DNA from: an uncultured Erythrobacter sp.
Lineage (GTDB): Bacteria > Pseudomonadota > Alphaproteobacteria > Sphingomonadales > Sphingomonadaceae
Reading direction: 5' to 3'
Assembly (NCBI GenBank): GCA_913055155.1
Contig: CAJXJR010000014.1
Span: forward strand, 42,362 to 106,361
Length of the DNA stretch: 64,000 nucleotides
This document shows positions 40,714 through 49,603 of this stretch, piece by piece. The notes below the pieces were generated by a model. The model was not told where the DNA came from. It made no database searches and worked only from the letters and a program-made list of their open reading frames with translations. The position numbers were made by a program, and so were the translations under genes. Numbering within the stretch: position 1 is the stretch's first letter; each line of letters begins with the position of its first letter.

Positions 40714-41321
40714 GTCACCTTCTGATCTGCTGCGCCCAGCAGCCGCGCCACGGGCAGGTCGCTTTTGTCCGCCACGGCCGCATCGAACACCGCGCGCTTG
40801 TCGTCACCGCGGATCACGAACATCAGCGCGTCGCTATCCAGCAGCGCGGGGATGGTCAGCGTTACCCGGTCGAACGGTGCCTCTGGCGGCAGCGGGTCGG
40901 GCGTGAGGCGGCGGATCGGTTCGGGATCGTCGATACGCGGATCGGTGTTGGGGAACAGGCTGGCAATATGGCCATCCGCGCCCATGCCCAGCCACACCAG
41001 CGCGAAATGCGGCACCTGCTCCATCGTGGACAGCGTGGCGACGTGTGCGCCGACAGGCTCGAATAGCGCGCGGATCTTGCCGGTGTTGCTGGCCTCGTGA
41101 TCCTCCGGCACCACACGGTCGTCCCCCGGCCATACGGTAACGCGCGACCAGTCGAGATCGGCCCGCACCAGCAGCCGCATGATCGGGAACGGGGTGGAAC
41201 CGCCCGGCACGCTGATTTCGACGGGCTCATGAGTGCCAGCCAGCGCGCGGCGCAGCGCCTCTTCGAGGAACGCAGCGATCTCGGCGTCGGATGCGTTCGT
41301 GATGATATCGATATCGGCCAT
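40701..41321 (-). CDS. pgl: 6-phosphogluconolactonase-family protein
   Basis: SVPGGSTPFPIMRLL..; PGDDRVVPEDHEASNTGKIR; LGMGADGHIASLFPNTD. Confidence 0.9.
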   Translation of the reverse strand: MADIDIITNASDAEIAAFLEEALRRALAGTHEPVEISVPGGSTPFPIMRLLVRADLDWSRVTVWPGDDRVVPEDHEASNTGKIRALFEPVGAHVATLSTMEQVPHFALVWLGMGADGHIASLFPNTDPRIDDPEPIRRLTPDPLPPEAPFDRVTLTIPALLDSDALMFVIRGDDKRAVFDAAVADKSDLPVARLLGAADQKVTCFT

Positions 41322-41340
41322 GTCCCCGGACTAGACGCAA

Positions 41341-41373
41341 AACCGCCGCGACGCGAGAGGCGACGCGGCGGTT
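41341..41373 (-). terminator. Hairpin terminator downstream of dps
   Basis: AACCGCCGCG ... CGCGGCGGTT. Confidence 0.6.
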
Positions 41374-41393
41374 TCAAGCGCGTTTGGCAGCGA

Positions 41394-41855
41394 TTACTGG
41401 ATGGTCGAGCTGAGGAACCACACGCGTTCCTCGGCCATGTCGGTCCAGTCATCGAGCATGCCGTCGGTGGCGTTGTCGCCTGCCTTCTCGGCATGTTCCT
41501 TCAGGCCCTTCAGGCGATCGACCAGCTTGGCGTTATCGTCGCGCAGTTCGCGCACCATGTCTTCGGCGGCGAGGTCGGTGTTGTCCTGGTCGGCGATCTG
41601 GGTGTTGGCCGCCACCGACCCGATCGACGTCAGCGTTGCTGCGCCATTCTTGCGCACACGCTCGCCGATGGCGTCGATCTGGCCCTGGATTTCCACTGCC
41701 TGTTCGTCGAACAGCAGGTGCAGGTCGCGAAAGCGCGGCCCCTTCACGTGCCAGTGGAAATTCTTGGTCTTGAAATAAAGCGCGAGATGATCGGCCAGCA
41801 GGCCATTAAGGCCTTCTACCAGCGCGGTTTTCGAGTTGTCTCCAGCGGTTGCCAT
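41394..41855 (-). CDS. dps: Dps family DNA-binding ferritin-like protein
   Basis: FKTKNFHWHVKGPRFRDLHLLFDEQ; DTDLAAEDMVRELRDDNAKL. Confidence 0.92.
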   Translation of the reverse strand: MATAGDNSKTALVEGLNGLLADHLALYFKTKNFHWHVKGPRFRDLHLLFDEQAVEIQGQIDAIGERVRKNGAATLTSIGSVAANTQIADQDNTDLAAEDMVRELRDDNAKLVDRLKGLKEHAEKAGDNATDGMLDDWTDMAEERVWFLSSTIQ

Positions 41856-41967
41856 AATTGTTGTCCTTTCGAATGCGTCTTCACCTAACCAACGGGCGGG
41901 GAGGCCTTTTCGTTTCAGGACTATGTATGGACAGGGTGATCGAAAAATTCGATTAACTATGCGAATG

Positions 41968-42513
41968 TTACGCCAGCAGGAAAGTTAACACCGCGGCCAG
42001 CACCAATCCGCAGCCCACCACCAGGCGCAGCATTTTCAGCGGCAGGGCCTGCCAGTCCTCACCCGCCAAGATCGCCCCCACCAGCACCACCAGCGCGCCC
42101 AGCGCTCCGCCCGCAGCGGCCAGCAGGGGCTCTCCGGTGGCGATAGCCAGCGAGAGGATGGTGAAACCGCTAGCGTCGGTCACCATGCCCAGCAGCAGCA
42201 CCAGCGTGATTGCGCCCATGGAGCGTGTGGGCTCCTTCGCCTCCTTCGGCGCGGCGCGCAGCAGCACTTCCAGCCCGGCAAGGCCCAGCGCCACGGCCAC
42301 GACTGCCGGTTTGAACTGTGGCGGGATCAGCGGGGCCAGCTCGCCGGCGATCCACGCCGCCAGCGTTGCCCCGGCAAAGGCTGCCAGCAGAACCGTCACG
42401 AGCAGCGGCCCGCCCCAGCCCAGCGTTGCCCGCAGCCGCGCCACGCGTGATGCATCGCGGCCCGCCAGCATGGCAAAGGCGACGGCAATGAAGGTGAGGA
42501 AGAAGGCCGGCAT
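41968..42513 (-). CDS. GDT1/UPF0016-like membrane protein
   Basis: Multi-TM, FFLTFIAVAFAMLAGRDASRVARLRA. Confidence 0.55.
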   Translation of the reverse strand: MPAFFLTFIAVAFAMLAGRDASRVARLRATLGWGGPLLVTVLLAAFAGATLAAWIAGELAPLIPPQFKPAVVAVALGLAGLEVLLRAAPKEAKEPTRSMGAITLVLLLGMVTDASGFTILSLAIATGEPLLAAAGGALGALVVLVGAILAGEDWQALPLKMLRLVVGCGLVLAAVLTFLLA

Positions 42514-42771
42514 GGCCCCTGCTATACCAGCGAAGCGCCCGCGCGCTACTCGTCCTGCTCCATCAGCTGGCGGATCTTCACCAGCGCCTGCGCCTTCAGC
42601 TGGTGCACGCACTGCGGTGGAAATGACCCGCGATGACCTGGCCGATATTGCGAATTCGCTGCTGGGCCAGTCGCGGCAGGCGGCCTGACCACACGGGCAG
42701 CCACCACCACACGGACCCAAAGGGTCCGCAAACGCGAACGCGCGCACGAGCTTTTGAGGCAAAGATGAAAA

Positions 42772-42845
42772 TGGAGCGGGTGAAGGGAATCGAACCCTCG
42801 TCGTCAGCTTGGGAAGCTGCTGCTCTACCATTGAGCTACACCCGC
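42772..42845 (-). tRNA. tRNA-Gly (anticodon CCC)
   Basis: GCGGGTGTAGCTCAATGGTAGAGCAGCAGCTTCCCAAGCTGACGACGAGGGTTCGATTCCCTTCACCCGCTCCA. Confidence 0.93.
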
Positions 42846-42887
42846 CTGCGCGGCTGTCGCGCCAATAGTCCGGGCGCGGGCCTGGCG

Positions 42888-43502
42888 TCAATCGCGTTCG
42901 CGTACCTGCGCGGCGAGCACTTCCAGCACGCGGGCAAGCGCCTGCCCCGCCGGGTCGGGTTCGTTCATCAGGGCAAAGCTGCCCGATAGCCACAGCGCGC
43001 AGTGGCCGTGCACCGTGGCGATCAGCGAGCGGACCAGGCGGCGGGTGCCCTGGTCCGCTTCCGGCGTGCCCATCAATGCGCCCACCTCGCGGTCGACGAT
43101 CGCGGTCAGCGCCTCGCGCGCGGTCACGTCTTCGGCAGCCATCGGCGTTTCGCGGTCGATGCGGTGGTCGTAGATCGCCATCCAGGCATTGGCGTTGTCT
43201 GCCGCGAAGCTGAAATAGCCACCAACCAGCGCCTCGATCCGCGCGGTGCCGGTGTGCGGTACACCCTCCAGCGCCGCCTCCAGCCAGTCGCTCCACAGGC
43301 GAAAGGTGAGGCTGTTCACCGCCAGCAGGAAGGCATCGAGCGAGCCGAAGACGTTGTAGATCGTGCCCACCGAATAGCCCGCGCGGCGCGCCGCCTCGCG
43401 CGCGGAAAAACGGGCAAAGCCGCGCTCTGCCATCAGCGCATGGCCATGGCGCACCAGCAGCGCGCGCAATTCCTGCGGGGTGTGATCCGAACGCCGTCCC
43501 AT
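42888..43502 (-). CDS. TetR/AcrR family regulator
   Basis: N-terminal HTH: AERGFARFSAREAARRAGYSVGTIYNVFGSLDAFLLAV. Confidence 0.9.
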   Translation of the reverse strand: MGRRSDHTPQELRALLVRHGHALMAERGFARFSAREAARRAGYSVGTIYNVFGSLDAFLLAVNSLTFRLWSDWLEAALEGVPHTGTARIEALVGGYFSFAADNANAWMAIYDHRIDRETPMAAEDVTAREALTAIVDREVGALMGTPEADQGTRRLVRSLIATVHGHCALWLSGSFALMNEPDPAGQALARVLEVLAAQVRERD

Positions 43503-43525
43503 GGGGGCACCGATATGCGATAAAT

Positions 43526-43560
43526 TTAACGCTGTCTAATTTTTAATTGAACAGTGTTTA
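43526..43560. promoter_or_regulatory. Candidate operator: imperfect dyad TTAACGCTGT-N15-ACAGTGTTTA between divergent tetR and DUF2339 genes
   Basis: 8/10 dyad match in AT-rich intergenic region. Confidence 0.35.
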
Positions 43561-43611
43561 TTTTTGCCGTACCAGCCGTGCCCTACGAATACGACAAGGG
43601 GATTCGTGACG

Positions 43612-46557
43612 ATGGAAGGGCTGTTCCTGATCGGGGGAATCGTGGCGCTGGTGCTGCTGTGGCAGCGGGTGAAGGCGCTGGAGGCGCGCGTGCACCAGCT
43701 GGAGGATCAGGCGCTGCCTGTGCCCGAAATGGTGCGCAGCGCACCCTCTGTTACGCGGGCGCCGCCTGCCCCAGAGGAAGCATCGCCCGAGCCGCAGGCC
43801 GAACCCAAACCGGAACCGGCCATCGCGCAAGGGGCAGAACCCGAACCCGTCACGGCACAGGACCTGGCGCCCGAGCCCGAGCCTGAGCCCGAGCCCGAAC
43901 CCGTCCTTGCCGAAGAACCGGAACCCGAACCGCAAGCCCAGCGTCGCCAGTTCGATTTCGAGGATATCTTCGGTCGCCAGCTGCCCATCTGGGGCGGCGG
44001 CATCGCGCTGGCCATCGCCGGGTTCTTCCTGGTGCGCTGGTCGATCGAGGCCGGCCTGCTGAACGAAACCGTGCGCGTGGCGCTGGGCTTCGGCTTTGGC
44101 ACGCTGCTGCTGGTGGCCGCCGAAGTGGCGCATCGCTTCAACGCCGAGCTGAAGGACGAGCGCGTGCGCCAGGCCTTTGCCGGGGCGGGTCTCGCCACGC
44201 TGTATGCCAGCTTTTACCTCGCGGGCACGCATTACGCGCTGATCGGCCCGGCGGCTGCCTTTGCCGGGCTTGCCGGCGTGACCGCGCTGGCCATTGCCCT
44301 GTCCTATCGCTTTGGCTTGCCCAGCGCGGTGCTGGGGCTGGTCGGCGGCTTTGCCGCGCCTGCGCTGGCGGGCGCGAGCGAGCCCAACCTGCCGCTGCTG
44401 GCCACGTACCTTGCCATGGTGACCGGCGGCCTCGTCGCCACCGGCAAGCGCCAGCAGCGCCCGTGGCTGGGCCTGGCCGCGCTGGGCGGCGCCTTGGGCT
44501 GGGGCCTGCTGATGCTGCTGGGCGGCACGCCCGACGATGCGGCGGTGCTGGCGATCGGCTCTTACCTCGTGCTGATCGGCGCCATGCTGCCCGCGCTGCT
44601 GGGGCACGGCCCGCTGGGCAAGGTAGGCCGACTGATCGCATCGGCCCTGGCCGCGCTGCAGGTTGCCGCGCTGGTCGACCTGACCGGCTACTCGCTGCTG
44701 GCCTGGGGCTGCTACGTGTTGCTGGCAGGCGCGCTGGCCATTCTGGGCGTGCGCTTCGACCGGGTGCGCGAGGCAAGCGGCTTTGCCGCGCTCGTTGGCG
44801 CCAGCCTGCTGGCGGCCTGGCCCGATGCGCCCGCCGCCTGGTTTGCCGCCATCACTGCCGCGCTCGCCCTGATCCTTGCCGGGGTGCCGCTGTGGCATGC
44901 TTGGCGTGAGCACGCGCGCGCCGTGGATTGGGGGCAGGTCGCGCTGGTGCCGCCTGCCCTGCTGGCCGCTGCCTGCTGGCAGTTCGCCCAGCCGCTGGTG
45001 GGCACGCCGCACATTCTGCTGGCGCTTGCCGCCGCCGCGCTGGCCCTGCTTCCCGCTCTGGGTGCAGTGATCGCCTGGCCGAAGGACGACCGGCCGCTGG
45101 GAATCGAAGCAGACGGCACGCTGGCTTCTGCCGCCGCGCTGCTGCTCGCTGCCGCCGTGCTGGCGACGCCTGCATGGGCTGCCACACTGGCGAGCGCTAC
45201 GGTTGCTGCCGGACTGTTCGCCCTGCTGCGCGGCCGCAAATACCCTGTCATGGATGCGCTGTTGTGGGCCGTGGCACTGACCGGCCTTGCCATGTTGCTG
45301 AGCACCACGGGCTGGGAAGAGAGCCAGCACCTGATCGGCGACGGCGATGCATGGAGCGAATGGCGCGCCCTGCTGCGCTGGGCAGCCGCTGCCATGCCCT
45401 TCGTGGTGCTGGCGCTGCCCGCGAACACCAGCCGGACCCATGCAGGGGCGGAAGTGTTCGCTGCCCTGCTGGGTTACGGTGCGCTGGCCATGGTGCTGGA
45501 CTGGCAGCTTATCCCCGCGCTGCTGACTGCCGCCGTGCTGGCGATCACCTGGCGCCTGCCGCAGCGCGTGGCGGCCAGTCGCACCTGGCGCGTGCTGGGC
45601 GTGGCCTGGGCGCTGCCGGTGCTGGTGCCGTGGATCGATGCGGGCCTTGCCTCTCTGGGCGGCCTGCCGTTCCTTGCCAGCGCTCTGCCACCGATGGCCG
45701 ACGTGCTGCGCATGGCGCTGCCGCTTGCCGTGGCCTTGGTGGGCGTGCGCCTGCTGCGGCCTGCCGCCTCGCATGCAGCGCATGTCCTGGGCTGGAGCAT
45801 GGCGGGCCTCGTCGCGCTGGTAGTGGTGCACAGCGGCTTCAAGCAGCTGTTCGATATCGCCGACCTGACGCAGTTCGCGGCATCTGGCCTGGCCGAGCGG
45901 ACCATCTGGCAGGCGCTGCTTGCCCTGCTGGCGGTGGCGCTGACTGCCCTTCCCGCCCGCCTTGCCCTGCAGGCCAGGGCGGCTAAGGTCATCGCCCTCG
46001 CCGCGCTGGCGCATTTCGCCCTGTTCGGCCTGTTGCTGCACAACCCGCTGCTGGGCGAGCAGGCGGTGGGCGCCTGGCCGGTCGCCAACTGGCTGCTGCC
46101 GTCCTACGGCATTGCCGTGGCGCTGGTGCTGTGGCTGCGGCGTGACCTTGCCGGCATGCTGTCGCCGCTACGCCCGGTGCTGGATGGCGTGGTGATGGCG
46201 CTGATCGCGCTGCTGGCCCTGTCGGAACTGCGCCATGCGTTCTCCGGCACCATGCTGGCCGCAACGCCGATGAGCCAGACCGAAGACCTGCTGCGCTCGC
46301 TGCTCGCCATCGTGCTGGCACTGGGCTTCCTCGGCTGGGGCGCGTGGATGCAACAGCGCAGCTGGCGCGTCGGATCGCTGGTACTGATGCTGGGCGCGGT
46401 GTTCAAGGTGTTCGTGTTCGACGCCGCCGGGCTGGAAGGGCTGGCGCGGGTCGCCTCGTTCCTCGCGCTGGGGCTGTGCCTGATCGGCATCGGCTGGTTC
46501 TACTCGCGCCAGCTGATCGCCCGTACTGCCCCGCAAAAGGAAGCCGCACAGCCCTAG
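43612..46557 (+). CDS. DUF2339 domain large multi-TM protein with EP-repeat linker
   Basis: N-terminal coiled segment, EPEPEPEPEPV linker, more than 20 hydrophobic segments; FGRQLPIWGGGIALAIAGFFLVRWSIEAGLL. Confidence 0.88.
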   Translation: MEGLFLIGGIVALVLLWQRVKALEARVHQLEDQALPVPEMVRSAPSVTRAPPAPEEASPEPQAEPKPEPAIAQGAEPEPVTAQDLAPEPEPEPEPEPVLAEEPEPEPQAQRRQFDFEDIFGRQLPIWGGGIALAIAGFFLVRWSIEAGLLNETVRVALGFGFGTLLLVAAEVAHRFNAELKDERVRQAFAGAGLATLYASFYLAGTHYALIGPAAAFAGLAGVTALAIALSYRFGLPSAVLGLVGGFAAPALAGASEPNLPLLATYLAMVTGGLVATGKRQQRPWLGLAALGGALGWGLLMLLGGTPDDAAVLAIGSYLVLIGAMLPALLGHGPLGKVGRLIASALAALQVAALVDLTGYSLLAWGCYVLLAGALAILGVRFDRVREASGFAALVGASLLAAWPDAPAAWFAAITAALALILAGVPLWHAWREHARAVDWGQVALVPPALLAAACWQFAQPLVGTPHILLALAAAALALLPALGAVIAWPKDDRPLGIEADGTLASAAALLLAAAVLATPAWAATLASATVAAGLFALLRGRKYPVMDALLWAVALTGLAMLLSTTGWEESQHLIGDGDAWSEWRALLRWAAAAMPFVVLALPANTSRTHAGAEVFAALLGYGALAMVLDWQLIPALLTAAVLAITWRLPQRVAASRTWRVLGVAWALPVLVPWIDAGLASLGGLPFLASALPPMADVLRMALPLAVALVGVRLLRPAASHAAHVLGWSMAGLVALVVVHSGFKQLFDIADLTQFAASGLAERTIWQALLALLAVALTALPARLALQARAAKVIALAALAHFALFGLLLHNPLLGEQAVGAWPVANWLLPSYGIAVALVLWLRRDLAGMLSPLRPVLDGVVMALIALLALSELRHAFSGTMLAATPMSQTEDLLRSLLAIVLALGFLGWGAWMQQRSWRVGSLVLMLGAVFKVFVFDAAGLEGLARVASFLALGLCLIGIGWFYSRQLIARTAPQKEAAQP

Positions 46558-46569
46558 GCGCTAAAAAAA

Positions 46570-46602
46570 TGGCCCGGCACCCTTCAGGCAGGTGCCGGGC
46601 CA
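46570..46602 (-). terminator. Rho-independent terminator for the 46670-46945 gene
   Basis: TGGCCCGGCACC ... GGTGCCGGGCCA followed by TTTTTTT on minus strand. Confidence 0.85.
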
Positions 46603-46669
46603 TCCCCCTGTTTGCGACCCTCGCAAGAGGGGCGTTTCGTGCGCGGGCCGAGGGTCTCTCGACGCCAGT

Positions 46670-46945
46670 TCAGTCGACGCTGCGATAGAAGGACACGCAG
46701 TCGCCCACATTGCGGAAGCCGAAGAAGTCCAGCACGTCATAGTCACGCAGCAGGCGGCAGGTGCGCGGCGCCTGCGAGCGCAGCGAACCCATGCATTCGC
46801 CCTGCGTTTCGAAGACGTTGAAGGATACCAGCAGGCGGCACTGTTCGACATTGTCGTTGGCGCGGGCGACTGCGGCGGTGGGGAGGGAAACGTTCATCGC
46901 AGCGACCATGGCAAGGGCGGCCAGCGTGGCAGAGGTTGTCTTCAT
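46670..46945 (-). CDS. Small secreted Cys-containing hypothetical protein (91 aa)
   Basis: Signal peptide; four Cys. Confidence 0.6.
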   Translation of the reverse strand: MKTTSATLAALAMVAAMNVSLPTAAVARANDNVEQCRLLVSFNVFETQGECMGSLRSQAPRTCRLLRDYDVLDFFGFRNVGDCVSFYRSVD

Positions 46946-47048
46946 CGGGCTCTCCGTTCTTGCTGTCCCGACCGTACCGGAACGGCCACCTGGGGGGCTA
47001 TCCGGCTGTCGGGATCGCTGAGCAAGCTACGCAGGCCCGGGCTGCGCA

Positions 47049-47069
47049 GGTATACCACACACATGGTAT
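47049..47069. promoter_or_regulatory. Candidate operator (GGTATACC / ATACCA-N6-TGGTAT) upstream of the aldolase-dhaLK operon
   Basis: ggtataccacacacatggtat read directly. Confidence 0.4.
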
Positions 47070-47259
47070 GCGGGCGCCTGAGCGGGGCCCGGCCGCCGAC
47101 GGGACGGATTTTCCGGACATTTTCAATCTCGGGCGCGGCAAATGGCCCAAAGACGGGTGGTTTGCCGCCCCACCAGCGGCTATGGACCCGATTCGTATGT
47201 GCCGGACACAATCACCGGCGCGAACATTTCTGAAGCGGCTATTCGTAGGGAGCACGATC

Positions 47260-48147
47260 ATGCCACTCGTAAACATGAAACCCCTGCTGCGGCACGCCAT
47301 GGACAATGGCTATGCCGTCGCAGCGTTCAATCTCGTCGATTACAACACCACCAAGGCCATGGTGAAGGCGGCAGAGGAGCTGAACGCTCCGGTCATCTGC
47401 CAGACCTCGTCCAAGACCATCGACTATTACAGCCACGAGGAAATCGTGTCCTGGGTGCGCACTGTGGCCGAGAACTCGCCGGTGCCCGTGGTGCTGCACC
47501 TCGATCACTGCAAGAACCTGGAGATGATCGAGAAGTGCGCCCAGACCGGCTGGACCTCGATCATGATCGACGCCAGCGAATTCCCGTTCGAGGAAAACCT
47601 CGAGATGTCGAAGAAGGTGCGCGAGATCGCCGAGAAGTACAATGTCGGCATGGAAGCCGAACTGGGCCAGATCATGGGCGTGGAAGACGACATGGTGGTG
47701 GCCGAGGAAGATTCCGTCCTGACCGATCCCGAAGACGCCAAGACCTTCTGCGATGCGCTGGACCTTTCCGCCTTCGCCTGCGCCGTGGGCACCGCACACG
47801 GTTTCTACAAGGGTGAGCCCAAGGTCGACTTCGACCGGATCGAAGCGATCAACAAGGCCACCAACACGCCGATGGCGCTGCACGGCGGCACCGGCCTGTC
47901 GGACGAGACCTTTGCCAAGGCCATCGCCCGCGGCAGTGCCAAGGTGAACATCTCCACCAACCTGAAGCACGTCTTCATCGAAAGCTTCGAAGCCTATCGC
48001 AAGGCCAACCCCGACGATTACGAGCCGCTGCGCGTGATCGATGCCCAGTACCAGGCCTGCAAGGACCTGTTCGGCGGCTTCATCGAGAAGTTCGGCGGCA
48101 AGGGCCAGGGCAGCAAGTTCCTCGCTTCGCTGAAAGAGACCGCCTGA
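47260..48147 (+). CDS. Class II fructose/ketose-bisphosphate aldolase
   Basis: VVLHLDHCKNLEMIEKC; AVGTAHGFYKGEPKVDFDRI; LHGGTGL. Confidence 0.92.
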   Translation: MPLVNMKPLLRHAMDNGYAVAAFNLVDYNTTKAMVKAAEELNAPVICQTSSKTIDYYSHEEIVSWVRTVAENSPVPVVLHLDHCKNLEMIEKCAQTGWTSIMIDASEFPFEENLEMSKKVREIAEKYNVGMEAELGQIMGVEDDMVVAEEDSVLTDPEDAKTFCDALDLSAFACAVGTAHGFYKGEPKVDFDRIEAINKATNTPMALHGGTGLSDETFAKAIARGSAKVNISTNLKHVFIESFEAYRKANPDDYEPLRVIDAQYQACKDLFGGFIEKFGGKGQGSKFLASLKETA

Positions 48148-48863
48148 TGGTGAAGGCGATCATTTTCGATTGCGACGGCGTGCTGGTGGATACCGAGCGC
48201 GACGCCCACCGCGTCGGCTTCAACCAGGCCTTCGCCCACTTCGGGATCGACGCCGAATGGAGCGTGGATTTCTATGCCAGGATGCTGCTGGTCGCCGGCG
48301 GCAAGGAACGCATGACGGCCTATTTCGACGAAGCGGGCTGGCCGGAAGACAAGGTGGCCGAGTACGGCGGCAAGGCGGAACTGATCGCCGCCCTGCACAA
48401 GTACAAGACCGCGCAGGTCTCGGAAATCGTCAAGGACCTGCCCGTGCGCCCCGGCGTGCTGCGCATCGTCGACGAGGCCATGGCGAACGGCGTGCGGCTG
48501 GGCGTGTGCACCACGTCCAACCCCAAGTTCATCGATGCCGTGCTCGACCTGTTCGGAGCCGAACGCAAGGCCGCCTTCGAATTCGTCCATGCCGGAGACG
48601 TGGTGAGCAAGAAGAAGCCTGACCCGGAAATCTACGAGCTGGCGACCAAGTCGCTCGGCCTCGATCCGAAGAGCTGCGTGGTAATCGAGGACAGCCGCAA
48701 CGGCCTGCTCGCCTCCACCGGCGCGGGCTATCCCACACTCATCACCACCAGCACCTATACGGTGGACGAGGACTTTACCGAGGCAGCCCGCGTGGTGCCC
48801 GAACTGGGCGATGCGCCCAACCCCGAAATCACACTTGCAGACCTGTCCGCGCTGACTGCATAG
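48147..48863 (+). CDS. HAD family (CbbY-like) hydrolase
   Basis: IFDCDGVLVDTERDAHRVGFNQAF; CTTSNPKF; VIEDSRNGLLAS. Confidence 0.93.
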   Translation: MVKAIIFDCDGVLVDTERDAHRVGFNQAFAHFGIDAEWSVDFYARMLLVAGGKERMTAYFDEAGWPEDKVAEYGGKAELIAALHKYKTAQVSEIVKDLPVRPGVLRIVDEAMANGVRLGVCTTSNPKFIDAVLDLFGAERKAAFEFVHAGDVVSKKKPDPEIYELATKSLGLDPKSCVVIEDSRNGLLASTGAGYPTLITTSTYTVDEDFTEAARVVPELGDAPNPEITLADLSALTA

Positions 48864-48886
48864 CTTGGCGCCAAAGGGAGAGAACA

Positions 48887-49567
48887 ATGTCGACTATTAC
48901 GCTTGCCCAGGTTGAAAAGGCGATCGACCACACCTGCGACACGGTGATCGCCAACGAGAAATACTTTTCCGACCTCGACGGCCTGGCCGGCGACGGTGAC
49001 TTCGGCACCTCGTTGGCCACCGGCTTCAAGGTCATCAAGAAGGACCTGCCCGAAATCGACAAGAGCGCCGTGGGCGCCATGCTGCTGAAGATCTCGATGA
49101 TCTGCTCCAAGCATGTGGGCGGCTCTTCGGGTCCGATCTGGGGTACCGGCTTCATGCGCGCGGGCATGGTGAGCAAGGGACTGGAGGAACTGACCTACCA
49201 GAACCTTGTCGACATGCTCGGCTCTGCCATCGAAGGCATCGTGGCCCGTGGCGGCGCCAAGCGCGGCGACAAGACGCTGCTGGACGCACTGTGGCCGATC
49301 CATGACAAGATGCAGGAAATGGACGGCAGCGACCTGGGCGCGGTGCTGGCCGCCATCACTGCAGAGGCCGACAAGGCCATCGACGAAACCCGCAGTTCCG
49401 TCGCCCATCGCGGCCGCGCAAGCCAGGTGGGAGAGCGCAGCGCCGATACGCCCGATCCCGGCATCGTGGGCATCGCCACGATCCTGTACGACTGGTGCAA
49501 GGCCTACGGCGTCGACTACACGCCGACTGCCAAGGAACTGCAGGTTTCCAGCGTCAAGGATCTGTAA
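48887..49567 (+). CDS. dhaL: Dihydroxyacetone kinase subunit DhaL
   Basis: LAGDGDFGTSLATGF; HVGGSSGPIWGTGFMRAG; GDKTLLDALWP; HRGRASQVGERS. Confidence 0.9.
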   Translation: MSTITLAQVEKAIDHTCDTVIANEKYFSDLDGLAGDGDFGTSLATGFKVIKKDLPEIDKSAVGAMLLKISMICSKHVGGSSGPIWGTGFMRAGMVSKGLEELTYQNLVDMLGSAIEGIVARGGAKRGDKTLLDALWPIHDKMQEMDGSDLGAVLAAITAEADKAIDETRSSVAHRGRASQVGERSADTPDPGIVGIATILYDWCKAYGVDYTPTAKELQVSSVKDL

Positions 49568-49603
49568 TCAGACCAATTGTTTCACACGTGAGAGGAATGA
49601 AAC

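Noticed and set aside
43864-43935. gagcccgagcct short repeats
   Set aside because: Encodes an EPEPEP linker in the DUF2339 protein; common low-complexity feature
43558-46041. 827-aa antisense ORF opposite the DUF2339 gene
   Set aside because: High-GC antisense frame; Gln/Arg-rich composition without domain motifs; the plus strand encodes a coherent membrane protein
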